Shown here one piece after another: positions 45,755 to 53,485 of a stretch of DNA of 64,000 nucleotides. The notes under the pieces are model-generated. The model saw only the letters and a program-made list of their open reading frames with translations, was not told the origin of the DNA and searched no databases. The position numbers and the translations under genes are program-made. Origin of the DNA: CAWKEY01 sp963696315 (GTDB lineage Bacteria; Pseudomonadota; Gammaproteobacteria; Methylococcales; Methylomonadaceae); the NCBI GenBank assembly GCA_963696315.1, contig CAVOJU010000027.1:1-64000 (forward strand), in the 5' to 3' direction. The first letter of the stretch is position 1; every line of letters begins with the position of its first letter.

Positions 45755-46429
45755 TCAGCCTTGCGTATAAAGCCTAGCCAATGTTTTCGGGTCTGTGCCC
45801 AGGAAGTAACCCAAACGCAAACTCCACATCAGCAATATTGTCTTGATTATACCGTTGTGCTCCCACCGGCGCCCGGAGCTGGTAACCTTGGCTCGGAGAC
45901 AGATAGGCGGGCTGATTTTCTTGAGTGCCTTGCACAGCGCGATGTCTTCCATCAAGGCGATTTCAGGGTATTGGCCAACTTTAGCAAACGCCTGTCGGGT
46001 TACAAAAATCACCTGATCGCCGGTGGCAATGCCGGTGAGCCGCGAGCGCCAGTTCATCATGCTGGCAATAATCTTGAGCAGATAATGACGGCCGTGCAAG
46101 CGAATATCAAAACGCCCCCAGACCTGGTTGCTGTTAATATGCTGCGCAATCAGCGCCAAGGCATGGTCCGGTAACAAGGTATCGGCATGTAAAAACATCA
46201 ATACATCCCCGCTGGCCTGCTGGGCGCCGGTGTTCATTTGCCGGGCGCGGCCTTGTTCTGAGCTGAGCACTAGGTCGGCAAAACCAACGGTGAAATGCAT
46301 TGTGTTATCGGTGCTGCCGCCATCAACTATGATAATTTCAGCCTTGCTGCGCAAAGCCTGTAACGGTATCAAGCAGCTTTGAATGGTTTTTTCTTCATTC
46401 AGTGCCGGGATAATGATAGAAAATTTCAT
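45755..46429 (-). CDS. TIGR04283-family glycosyltransferase (GT2)
   Basis: The 224-aa GT2 enzyme has SIIIPALNEEKTI at the N-terminus, VDGGSTDNT, the donor-binding MFLHADTLLP, ATGDQVIFV and MEDIALCKAL. It belongs to the TIGR04283 group commonly paired with TIGR04282. The start overlaps the stop of the SNF2 helicase gene by 4 bp (ATGA), so the two are translationally coupled, an unexpected pairing of DNA helicase and glycosyltransferase. Confidence 0.88.
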   Translation of the reverse strand: MKFSIIIPALNEEKTIQSCLIPLQALRSKAEIIIVDGGSTDNTMHFTVGFADLVLSSEQGRARQMNTGAQQASGDVLMFLHADTLLPDHALALIAQHINSNQVWGRFDIRLHGRHYLLKIIASMMNWRSRLTGIATGDQVIFVTRQAFAKVGQYPEIALMEDIALCKALKKISPPICLRAKVTSSGRRWEHNGIIKTILLMWSLRLGYFLGTDPKTLARLYTQG

Positions 46430-49400
46430 GCTAGAGGCTCGAATAATGCAGTCAGGTCATCCGCGCTTAGTTTGAACGATTCTTCCTTGGCGCCGCCTTT
46501 ATAAATGCCTTCGGCCAATGCGCGCTTTTTTTCCTGCATGAGCAGTATTTTCTCTTCCACGGTGTTTTCGGTGACGAGCTTGTAGACGAATACCGGTTTG
46601 TCCTGGCCGATGCGGTGGGCGCGGTCGGCGGCCTGGCTTTCCGCGGCCGGATTCCACCAGGGATCATAGATGATAACGGTATCGGCTTCGGTCAGGTTTA
46701 AACCGACTCCGCCGGCCTTTAGGCTGATTAGAAAAACATTGGCGGCGCCGCTTTTAAACATCTCAATGGCGGCTTCGCGATGCTTGGTTTGTCCGGTCAG
46801 TTTGCTGTAAGGAATTTTTAATGCCTTCAATTCATCTTCAATGAGCGCAATCATGCGGGTGAATTGCGAGAAGACGAGTATGCGCCGGCCTTCTTCAAGT
46901 TGTTCCGGCAGGATGTCCATCAGCAGATCGAGCTTGGCTGATTCTTTAAGTTTTTGAGCTTCTTTGAGTGACAGGGTGCGAGGATCGCAGCAAGTCTGGC
47001 GCAGTTTGAGCAGGGCATCCAGGATGGTAATATGGCTGCGGGCCAGGCCTTTTTCGGCAATGGCGTCACGGACTTTTTTCTCCATGGTCAGGCGGATGCT
47101 TTCGTACAAGGCGGCCTGTTTTTCATAAAGCGGCACTGAGCGGATGATTTCGGTTTTGGCCGGCAATTCGGTGGCGACCTCCTGCTTGGTGCGGCGCAGC
47201 ATGAAAGGCGCAATGCGGCGTGATAACCGGGCACGCTGCTGGCTATTGCCATGCACTTCAATCGGCGTCCGGTAAAGTCGTTTAAACGTCGCGCTGTCGG
47301 CTAAAAAACCCGGCATGAGAAAATCAAATTGCGCCCACAGTTCACCCAGATGATTTTCCATGGGCGTACCGGTCAGACAAAGCCGATGCGCGGCTTTGAT
47401 CTGCCGGACTATTTTGGAGGCTTTGGCGAGAGGATTTTTAACGACCTGAGCCTCGTCCAGAATCAGGTAATAATAGTCATGGCCGAGCAGGGTTTCCTCA
47501 TCCCTGGGCAGCAAAGGGTAGGTGGTCAGAATCAGGTCAAAATCCCTGATTTTATCGAAATGGTCTTTACGTTCGGCACCCTGTAAGGTCAGCAGTTTCA
47601 AATCCGGCGTGAAGCGTTCCGCTTCCCGGCGCCAGTTGCCCATCAGGCTGGTGGGGGCGATGATCAGGCAGGGGGCGCACATGCGGCCGCTTTCTTTTTC
47701 GAGTAAAAGATGGGCGAGGGTCTGTATGGTTTTGCCCAGGCCCATATCGTCGGCGAGAATGCCGGCGAATTGATATTCACGCAAAAATTGCAGCCAATTT
47801 AATCCTTGCTGTTGGTAATGCCGCAGCTCCGCCTTTAAGTTGAGGGGCAGGGCGGCATCGGCAATGCCGGTGAAGTTTTTTAGTTTTTGTCCCAGTTCGC
47901 GCAGGGCCTCGCCACCTCTTAAGCTGAACAGTCCGTAATGCTGATCCTCCATGTCAGCCAATGCGGCGGCATTAAAGCGCGATAACTTAAGCGAGCCATT
48001 CTGATCCAGGGTGCTGCTGTTAAAGAGTTCAAGTAAAATCGCCAGAAACGGCCTGAGTCTCTCGGATGGCAAGCTCAGGTACTGATGCTCGCCGACAGGA
48101 ATGTTAAGCAGCTCGGGCAAGTTGTCCAGATCATACTGTTCCAGCACCGGCATAATCAGCGGCAGCAAGGGGTAGCGCTGGCCGTTAATATCGACATTAA
48201 ACCGCATTTCAAACCAGTCCTGCTGGCTTTCGCTGATTTCGGCATCCCAGTTTTCGGCGGTTTGAAAATTCAGCAAAAAGCTGTCATCTATATCAATGAT
48301 CCAGCCGGCCTGTTCCAGTTCAGGCAGGCTGTTTTGCAGAAAATCCCCCCAGCGCGTGGCGCTATCCAGTTGAGATTTTGCCGGACTGTAAAGTAGCAAC
48401 TCCGGAGTGCCGGTTTTGGCAAAGGGTGCAGAGGCGAAGCCCAATTCGCCAAGATGAGTGATGGCTTGTTGTTCAGCTTCTGCATTACGTTTGATGCGCA
48501 AAAAACCGTGATCGGTTTTGAGCACGCTAAATTCTTCAGTTGGGGCTGCAGGCAATGTCCAGTCCCCATATGCGAAAGCGACCGATATAAGGTGAATGTA
48601 TTGCTGAGGATTGATCTGTTTGCCTAACAACAGTAATTTGGGTATGGGCGTTAAATCCTTGGCCTCGGTCAATTCAATTTTTTTCGGAGCGGGCAAAGGC
48701 AGGTTTGGATGCTCAATCAGCAGCCGGTGGCTGAATTCTTCGGCATATTCACCAGGGATAAGCGGAGCTGATAGAAGTTTCTTTATTTGATCCGTTGTGA
48801 GATTGTGCGGGTTAATTTCGCCTATCGCCCCCGCCGTTGTATCCAGATACAGTGGCGGTTCGGTTAGGATCAGCAAGGCAGACGGCTCGGTGGCAATCAA
48901 TAGCTGGTAATCACCGTTGCTTTGTTGCAGCCAATCTAAACCTAAATCTCGTTTAGCTCCGGTTTTCAAGGGCGCGTTTTGCTCATAATCCTGCCAAAAC
49001 AGCCGGCCGGTTTGCGCCAGCTTTACTAAGGCCAGGAAACCGGTTGACCCGGCAAGCAGCGGAATTCCAGTGTAAGTGTTGCTCAATGCGGTGAGTAATT
49101 TGGCAATTTCCTCGTCCTCTGTTTGCAGGTAGCCAACGTATGAATAGCTGTAACGCAGATTATTTAATGTAGTTTTTCTGCCTTTGGCCAAGCCTCCGGT
49201 TTTTTTTTCTTTGGTGATCTGGAATTCAAGGGTGAATTCGGCTTTACTCTTGCCGGGTTTAAGAATATAGGCGATAAATTCCTGGTGAACATCACGGCTT
49301 TTAACCGGCTGATCAAGGCTATTCAGCCAATCCAAACAATTGGGATTGGGCGCGGGACGGGCGGGGCCAAGCTGAGTGGAACTTTGATACTGCAGACAGG

Positions 49401-49683
49401 CCGCGGCAACATGTTTACAGTTATAGCCGACGGGACAGGAGCAGTCGCCTTCAATCTCCGCCGCGCTGTAGTCGGGCCGCCAGTTTATGCGAATATTCTG
49501 GTTGTATGGGGTTTGAACACTGCCTTTAACGGAAGAATTGAGTTGTACAAAAAGAGCGCCTTCATTACTGATTTTGAGCTTAACGACCTGGCCTTTATCA
49601 TAATAATTTTTGCCACGCGCATAGGTACTATCGCCGCATTCGTAGCGTATGTCTGAGCTGAGCAGTTTTTTTTGAGTATTCAT
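46426..49683 (-). CDS. SWIM zinc-finger SNF2-family helicase/ATPase (HepA-like)
   Basis: The 1085-aa protein has an N-terminal SWIM finger (CSCPVGYNCKH, at about 79-90) likely to bind nucleic acid or protein, a long middle region, then an SNF2 ATPase: Walker A DDMGLGKTIQT, LILDEAQVVKN (motif II as DEAQ), LTGTPMENHLGELW (motif III), and the helicase C lobe with VFSQFTRM, LKAGGVGLNLTEAD and QAADRAHRIGQ. It would remodel protein-DNA complexes or RNA polymerase. It overlaps the TIGR04283 gene by 4 bp. Confidence 0.93.
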   Translation of the reverse strand: MNTQKKLLSSDIRYECGDSTYARGKNYYDKGQVVKLKISNEGALFVQLNSSVKGSVQTPYNQNIRINWRPDYSAAEIEGDCSCPVGYNCKHVAAACLQYQSSTQLGPARPAPNPNCLDWLNSLDQPVKSRDVHQEFIAYILKPGKSKAEFTLEFQITKEKKTGGLAKGRKTTLNNLRYSYSYVGYLQTEDEEIAKLLTALSNTYTGIPLLAGSTGFLALVKLAQTGRLFWQDYEQNAPLKTGAKRDLGLDWLQQSNGDYQLLIATEPSALLILTEPPLYLDTTAGAIGEINPHNLTTDQIKKLLSAPLIPGEYAEEFSHRLLIEHPNLPLPAPKKIELTEAKDLTPIPKLLLLGKQINPQQYIHLISVAFAYGDWTLPAAPTEEFSVLKTDHGFLRIKRNAEAEQQAITHLGELGFASAPFAKTGTPELLLYSPAKSQLDSATRWGDFLQNSLPELEQAGWIIDIDDSFLLNFQTAENWDAEISESQQDWFEMRFNVDINGQRYPLLPLIMPVLEQYDLDNLPELLNIPVGEHQYLSLPSERLRPFLAILLELFNSSTLDQNGSLKLSRFNAAALADMEDQHYGLFSLRGGEALRELGQKLKNFTGIADAALPLNLKAELRHYQQQGLNWLQFLREYQFAGILADDMGLGKTIQTLAHLLLEKESGRMCAPCLIIAPTSLMGNWRREAERFTPDLKLLTLQGAERKDHFDKIRDFDLILTTYPLLPRDEETLLGHDYYYLILDEAQVVKNPLAKASKIVRQIKAAHRLCLTGTPMENHLGELWAQFDFLMPGFLADSATFKRLYRTPIEVHGNSQQRARLSRRIAPFMLRRTKQEVATELPAKTEIIRSVPLYEKQAALYESIRLTMEKKVRDAIAEKGLARSHITILDALLKLRQTCCDPRTLSLKEAQKLKESAKLDLLMDILPEQLEEGRRILVFSQFTRMIALIEDELKALKIPYSKLTGQTKHREAAIEMFKSGAANVFLISLKAGGVGLNLTEADTVIIYDPWWNPAAESQAADRAHRIGQDKPVFVYKLVTENTVEEKILLMQEKKRALAEGIYKGGAKEESFKLSADDLTALFEPLA

Positions 49684-49810
49684 TAGGCTAGTGGCTTGAG
49701 CGTTGGCTTAAATTGGGTATTTTATAGCAAATAGGCGGGATAAGTGCGGCCTGTGTGTGCGTTGTTGGGGCTTCATGAGCGATTCTGGAGATTAATTTCA
49801 GAAGATTGAG

Positions 49811-50259
49811 ATGAAAATTGCCATTATCGGTTCCGGTCGTATAGCTCCGGCGCTGGCTTATGCCTTGGTTTTAAAGGGACTGGGCGATTTCTTGCAGGTG
49901 GCTAACGGTAACAAAATCAAGGATTTTGGTGATGCGTTGGATTTACATCGCACGCTGGTATTTTGTGACCATCAAATGCAGATTAAAGGCTCTCAGATAG
50001 CAGAAATCCCTGCCGGTGATATCGTCCTTATCTTCGCATCCGCGCCAGCATTTATGATGAAGATCGCAGCATGTCTTTGAGTACCTATTTTGCCGACTAG
50101 CTGGGCATTAAAAATAATTGTTTCAGCTCTTCGGTGGCCGAACTGGACCGCGAAGGCTCTATTCGTTACCTGCATCTGCAAGTGAACCAAGGCGAACAGG
50201 TACATACCGCCGCCAGCATAAAAAACTACATTACTCTGCTGCTCCCGGATGATACTTAG
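49811..50259 (+). pseudogene. Malate/lactate dehydrogenase remnant with internal deletion
   Basis: The first 90 codons (MKIAIIGSGRIAPALAYALV, GDALDLHRTLVFCDHQM) match the Rossmann N-terminus of the malate/lactate dehydrogenase family. After the stop at 50080 the next frame continues directly with a C-terminal-like segment (LSTYFAD-stop-LGIKNNCFS, then VAELDREGSIRYL) ending at TAG 50257-50259. The roughly 170 central residues carrying the catalytic Arg and His are missing, and an in-frame stop remains. It is a decayed gene just upstream of tRNA-Leu. Confidence 0.7.
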
Positions 50260-50350
50260 TGCTAGTCCCAATTGCCAAATGTTTGTGTTTTTATCAGGTT
50301 AGCGGTGTTAAAAATATTAACATAGACCTAGTTTATTTTTTTTATTGCTA

Positions 50351-50356
50351 TATAAT
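50351..50356 (+). promoter_or_regulatory. -10 box of the tRNA-Leu gene
   Basis: TATAAT 25 bases before the mature 5' end of the tRNA, with an AT-rich region upstream and no clear -35 match. Confidence 0.45.
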
Positions 50357-50380
50357 GCCCGCCTTATCAACGTTATCGAT

Positions 50381-50467
50381 GCCTCGGTGGCGAAATTGGT
50401 AGACGCAAGGGACTTAAAATCCCTCGGTGGTAACACCGTGCCGGTTCGACTCCGGCCCGAGGCACCA
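50381..50467 (+). tRNA. tRNA-Leu (UAA anticodon)
   Basis: The 87-nt type II tRNA has acceptor stem GCCTCGG paired with CCGAGGC, then ACCA at the encoded 3' end (CCA is encoded), the TTGGTAGACGC D-loop, anticodon stem-loop AGGGACTTAAAATCCCT with anticodon TAA, a long variable arm and the GGTTCGACTCC T-loop. Insertion sequences cluster just downstream, but the tRNA is complete. Confidence 0.96.
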
Positions 50468-50490
50468 TAGAATTCAAGGACTTAGATTTT

Positions 50491-50697
50491 CCTGATTACC
50501 CATGATTTTCAGCCATGACAAAGCCCAACTGCAGGCTGTTGACCTAACAAACAAGGGGTACAGCAATAATAATGTTTACAAAGTGGGGTGACTTGTTGCC
50601 TTTGGAAGAATTGCAAGACATGCTCGTTCTTGTAACCGATTGATTTTATAGGTGACTCATGGTGCTGTATCTCGGCTGAGTTTGATGGATAATCAGG
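50491..50697. mobile_element. 207-bp MITE with IS1595-type ends and perfect 8-bp target duplication
   Basis: The ends CCTGATTACCCA and (reverse) CCTGATTATCCA, then CAGCC a few bases further in, match the ends of the IS1595 element at 32384-33411. The element is flanked by TAGATTTT at 50483-50490 and 50698-50705, an exact 8-bp duplication, the size IS1595 makes. No transposase is encoded; the 67-codon minus-strand ORF inside is not credible. It lies 23 bp after tRNA-Leu. The transposase could be supplied by the IS1595 copy in this window. Confidence 0.88.
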
Positions 50698-50822
50698 TAG
50701 ATTTTTAACCAAGTCCTGTTTTATTGCTCTAAATTATGGGGCACTAGCTGGACATCTACTCCCAACTGATCCAAAAAACGTGTATCTTTAAGTTGCTGAA
50801 ATATCAACTTTAAGGAGGAGGC

Positions 50823-51353
50823 ATGATTCGCAGACTACGCCTTCAGCGCTTGGCGCCTCACGATCAGGAAGCTTGGCAGAAGCAGTATTACGGCCATCAA
50901 AAGCATTGGCAGCGGAGACGGCTTTTGGCACTGAAAGCCATTTGGGATGGGCAGAATCTGTCCGAAGTGTGTCGCGAACACCAAGTTCGTCGGCAGACCC
51001 TGGTGTATTGGCTCGACAGCTATTTACACGGCGGCTTTGAAAAATTGCTTGAGCGCGCGCCGGTGCACCGGGAGCAGCGCTTGTCTGAACAGCGCCAACG
51101 TATCGTGCGCTATATGCTGCTGCATAAAACCCCGGCTGATTATGGTATTGACAGCTATCAATGGACGGCAGACCGCATGCGCGCAGTGATTGAGCAAAAA
51201 TGGCACGTCACCGTAAGTCGCGCTCGCCTGTATCAATTGTTCGCCCAATGGGGCCTGTCGTTACAAAAAGTGCACCGCGACTATGGCCCTGCCAACGCCC
51301 GGGCACAGGCTGAATTTATTGCCGACTTTAAAAAAAACGGCACAGCTCAGTGA
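50823..51353 (+). CDS. IS630-family transposase, N-terminal ORF (OrfA)
   Basis: The 176-aa protein has two HTH-type segments (NLSEVCREHQVRRQTLVYWL and a winged region with TADRMRAVIEQKWHVTVSR) typical of the IS630 DNA-binding half. AAGGAGGAGGC precedes ATG 50823. Its frame ends soon after a run of eight A (DFKK, at about 51330-51338). A -1 slip there would fuse it to the catalytic frame (reading on into TEVALIALDEF), the usual programmed frameshift of two-ORF IS630 elements. Confidence 0.85.
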   Translation: MIRRLRLQRLAPHDQEAWQKQYYGHQKHWQRRRLLALKAIWDGQNLSEVCREHQVRRQTLVYWLDSYLHGGFEKLLERAPVHREQRLSEQRQRIVRYMLLHKTPADYGIDSYQWTADRMRAVIEQKWHVTVSRARLYQLFAQWGLSLQKVHRDYGPANARAQAEFIADFKKNGTAQ

Positions 51354-51945
51354 CTGAGGTTGCCTTGATTGCCCTCGATGAATTTGCGGTGCAGAGTGTG
51401 CCTCACACACATTACGCCTGGGCTGAGAAAAATACCAAGCCCAAGATAGCGAGTGATGAGCGGCACCGGCAAAAACTGAACGGCTTCCTGACCGTTGATG
51501 TACAACGCGGAACCACGCGTGTTGACTTTAACGCGAGCAAAGCACCACTGAACAGGCCGTCATGATCGTCGTCCTCAACGTGTTGCTGTACCTGCAAAAA
51601 GGCTTCAAGCAGTTAACCTTTTTGCTGGATAACGCCAGAATTCACGGCAAGCGAATGGAAACCGGCGTTCATGAGTTACTTGCCGAAATCGGCCGGCAAG
51701 TGGTCCTGCCAGAGTTTAGCCTGAGCTTTTGGCACACACCCAGTTATTCGCCGCAACTCAATCCGGCTGAGTATGTGATTCACGAAGTACGGCGAAACGG
51801 TTTATATCATGTGCCCTGTACACTACCCGTGCGCGAAAAGGCTGAGCGCATTCAAACTCAACTGGCACGTAGTTCGCCTATGACCGATTGGCAAATGCGC
51901 AGGCTAATCGACTTTATAGGGCGCTCTAAAGTTAAACGATTTTAG
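51350..51945 (+). pseudogene. IS630-family transposase, catalytic part, frame broken
   Basis: The DDE domain begins with LIALDEFAVQ (first Asp), continues to VDFNASKA and is then thrown out of frame. The remainder (MIVVLNVLLYLQKGF, LDNARIHGK with the second Asp, YSPQLNPAEY with the third acidic residue) is open from 51562. One A missing in GCAAAGC near 51538-51543 (AGC AAA AGC ACC ACT in related elements) accounts for it. The copy is inactive as given. OrfB's ATG-type start overlaps the OrfA stop by 4 bp. Confidence 0.8.
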
Positions 51946-52011
51946 GGTAAGAAGGGAGTAGCCAAATTTGCTCGCCGTTTAACAGTTATTCTCCGGGGAG
52001 ATTTATTTGAA

Positions 52012-53151
52012 TTATTGGTTTTGCTGTTTAAACGGCAGAAAAACGGCCGCATCCTGTTTATAAAACTGCATGGCTTTTTGCTCTCTGGCTATAAAGTGTT
52101 CGATCGCTTTGGCAAACCGGGCATCTTTAATCCAGTGCGCTGAATAAGTGGTGATTGGCTCAAATCCACGCGAAATCTTGTGTTCGCCTTGAGCACCGGA
52201 ATCAAACCGCTTCAAGCCCTGCTCGATGCAATAGTCCAGTCCCTGGTAATAGCAGGCCTCAAAATGCAGGGCATTATAGTCTTCATAACAGCCCCAATAG
52301 CGGCCATACAAGGTATCGTCGCCGACAAAACTCAATGCCGCACCCACATAGTTATCGTCTTTCAACGCCAGAATCAATAGTAGCTGATCGGGCATGGTAG
52401 CCGCTATTTGCTGAAAAAACGCCAGATTCAAATAAGGCTGCGAGCCTCTTTTTAAATATGTCATCGCGTAAAAATGAAAAAACACCTGCCATTGCAAGTC
52501 ACTGACATCCGGCCCCGCGATACGCAACATACGTATGCCCTGTTCGCTGACCCGGCGGCGTTCACGCCTGAACATTTTGCGCTTGCCTGCGCTCAGGCTT
52601 TGCAGATAGTCATTGAAATCCTGATAGCCGCGGTTAAACCAGTGAAACTGCACGCCCTCGCGAATACTCATGCCCAATGACCGTAAGTGTTCTGCCTGCT
52701 GCTGAACAGGGAACAAGCAATGCCATGAAGAAATACCGCGTTGCTCTGCCAGCTGTTTGATAAAGTCCAGCAATGCCTGCATGACTTGAAGCGGGTCGGT
52801 ACCGGCTTGAATAACAATTCGCGCGCCCTGACAAGGTGTCAGGGGAATGGCAGTCAACCATTTTGGGTAATAATCGAGCCCCTGCTGCTGATAAGCCTGG
52901 GCCCACTGATGATCAAACACATATTCTCCCCAGGAATGCTGTTTGAGATACAGCGGCATCAAAGCAACCAGTTGATCATCATCAAGCACCAGTAAATGGG
53001 AAGGCACCCATCCGGTTTGCACGCAGACCGAACCGCTTTGCTCCAGCGCCAATAAAAACTCATGACGCATAAAGGGGTAAGCAACGCCGGTCAGACGATT
53101 CCAGGTCGCCCCGCCAGCTTGCGTCATGCTATTGATTTGTTTTACTTGCAT
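52012..53151 (-). CDS. FemAB-like GNAT-superfamily acyltransferase (peptidogalycan family)
   Basis: The 379-aa cytoplasmic protein of the FemAB-like/DUF482 group has an N-terminal PFMRHEFLLALEQSG segment, SAGKRKMFRRERRRV in the middle (the conserved basic stretch of this family), and the acyltransferase core YVGAALSFVGDDTLYGRYWG with LHFEACYYQGLDYCIE and QGEHKISRGFEP. The substrate is not established; some members are suspected to act on peptidoglycan precursors or tRNA-dependent acylation. It lies between the IS630 element and a DUF938 fragment on the opposite strand. Confidence 0.85.
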   Translation of the reverse strand: MQVKQINSMTQAGGATWNRLTGVAYPFMRHEFLLALEQSGSVCVQTGWVPSHLLVLDDDQLVALMPLYLKQHSWGEYVFDHQWAQAYQQQGLDYYPKWLTAIPLTPCQGARIVIQAGTDPLQVMQALLDFIKQLAEQRGISSWHCLFPVQQQAEHLRSLGMSIREGVQFHWFNRGYQDFNDYLQSLSAGKRKMFRRERRRVSEQGIRMLRIAGPDVSDLQWQVFFHFYAMTYLKRGSQPYLNLAFFQQIAATMPDQLLLILALKDDNYVGAALSFVGDDTLYGRYWGCYEDYNALHFEACYYQGLDYCIEQGLKRFDSGAQGEHKISRGFEPITTYSAHWIKDARFAKAIEHFIAREQKAMQFYKQDAAVFLPFKQQNQ

Positions 53152-53200
53152 TTTTTATAACAGTAAAGTAACTACTACAAGATTACATCAATCCATAACA

Positions 53201-53380
53201 ATGACTCATAAAGCTTTTTCACAAGCCTGTGAAAATAATAAAGCCCCCATTTTGCAGATGATTAGAAGCATTTTTTATCAGCCGGCCACCGTTTGGGAAA
53301 TCGGGGTCAACAGCCTTAAATTAGTGTTTGATTTTGCCATGGTCGCCAACAATCGCCTGCTGGTTTTACAAATCAGCTAA
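53201..53380 (+). pseudogene. DUF938 family (SAM-dependent methyltransferase-like) N-terminal fragment
   Basis: From ATG 53201 the frame reads MTHKAFSQACENNKAPILQM and FYQPATVWEIG, the start of DUF938 proteins, whose next residues should be the SAM-binding GSGTGQHA. Instead the sequence turns into VNSLKLVFDFAMVANNR and stops at 53380. About 70% of the gene is absent, so it is a remnant. Confidence 0.6.
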
Positions 53381-53440
53381 AACTATTGCGGCAGATATAT
53401 AATGGGGGCGGGGTCATGCCGATCCGGCCTATAAGCAACA

Positions 53441-53468
53441 AAAAAAGGGGCGGCAAAAGCCGCCCCTT
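53441..53468. terminator. Strong terminator hairpin downstream of the transketolase gene
   Basis: GGGGCGGC and GCCGCCCC pair around AAAA, with A7 on one side and TTCTT on the other; on the minus strand it ends in seven T. It ends the 53486 gene. Confidence 0.85.
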
Positions 53469-53485
53469 CTTAACGCTTAATCGGA

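Larger units (their letters stand above)
50759..51958 (+). mobile_element. IS630-family insertion sequence
   Basis: The 1200-bp element has ends CTCCC and GGGAG and is flanked on both sides by TA, the IS630 target duplication (50757-50758 and 51959-51960). The transposase is encoded in pieces at 50823-51945. Confidence 0.75.

Noticed and set aside
50509..50712. 67-codon minus-strand ORF within the MITE
   Set aside because: It spans the MITE end and the target duplication, lacks a ribosome site and has no protein-like features.
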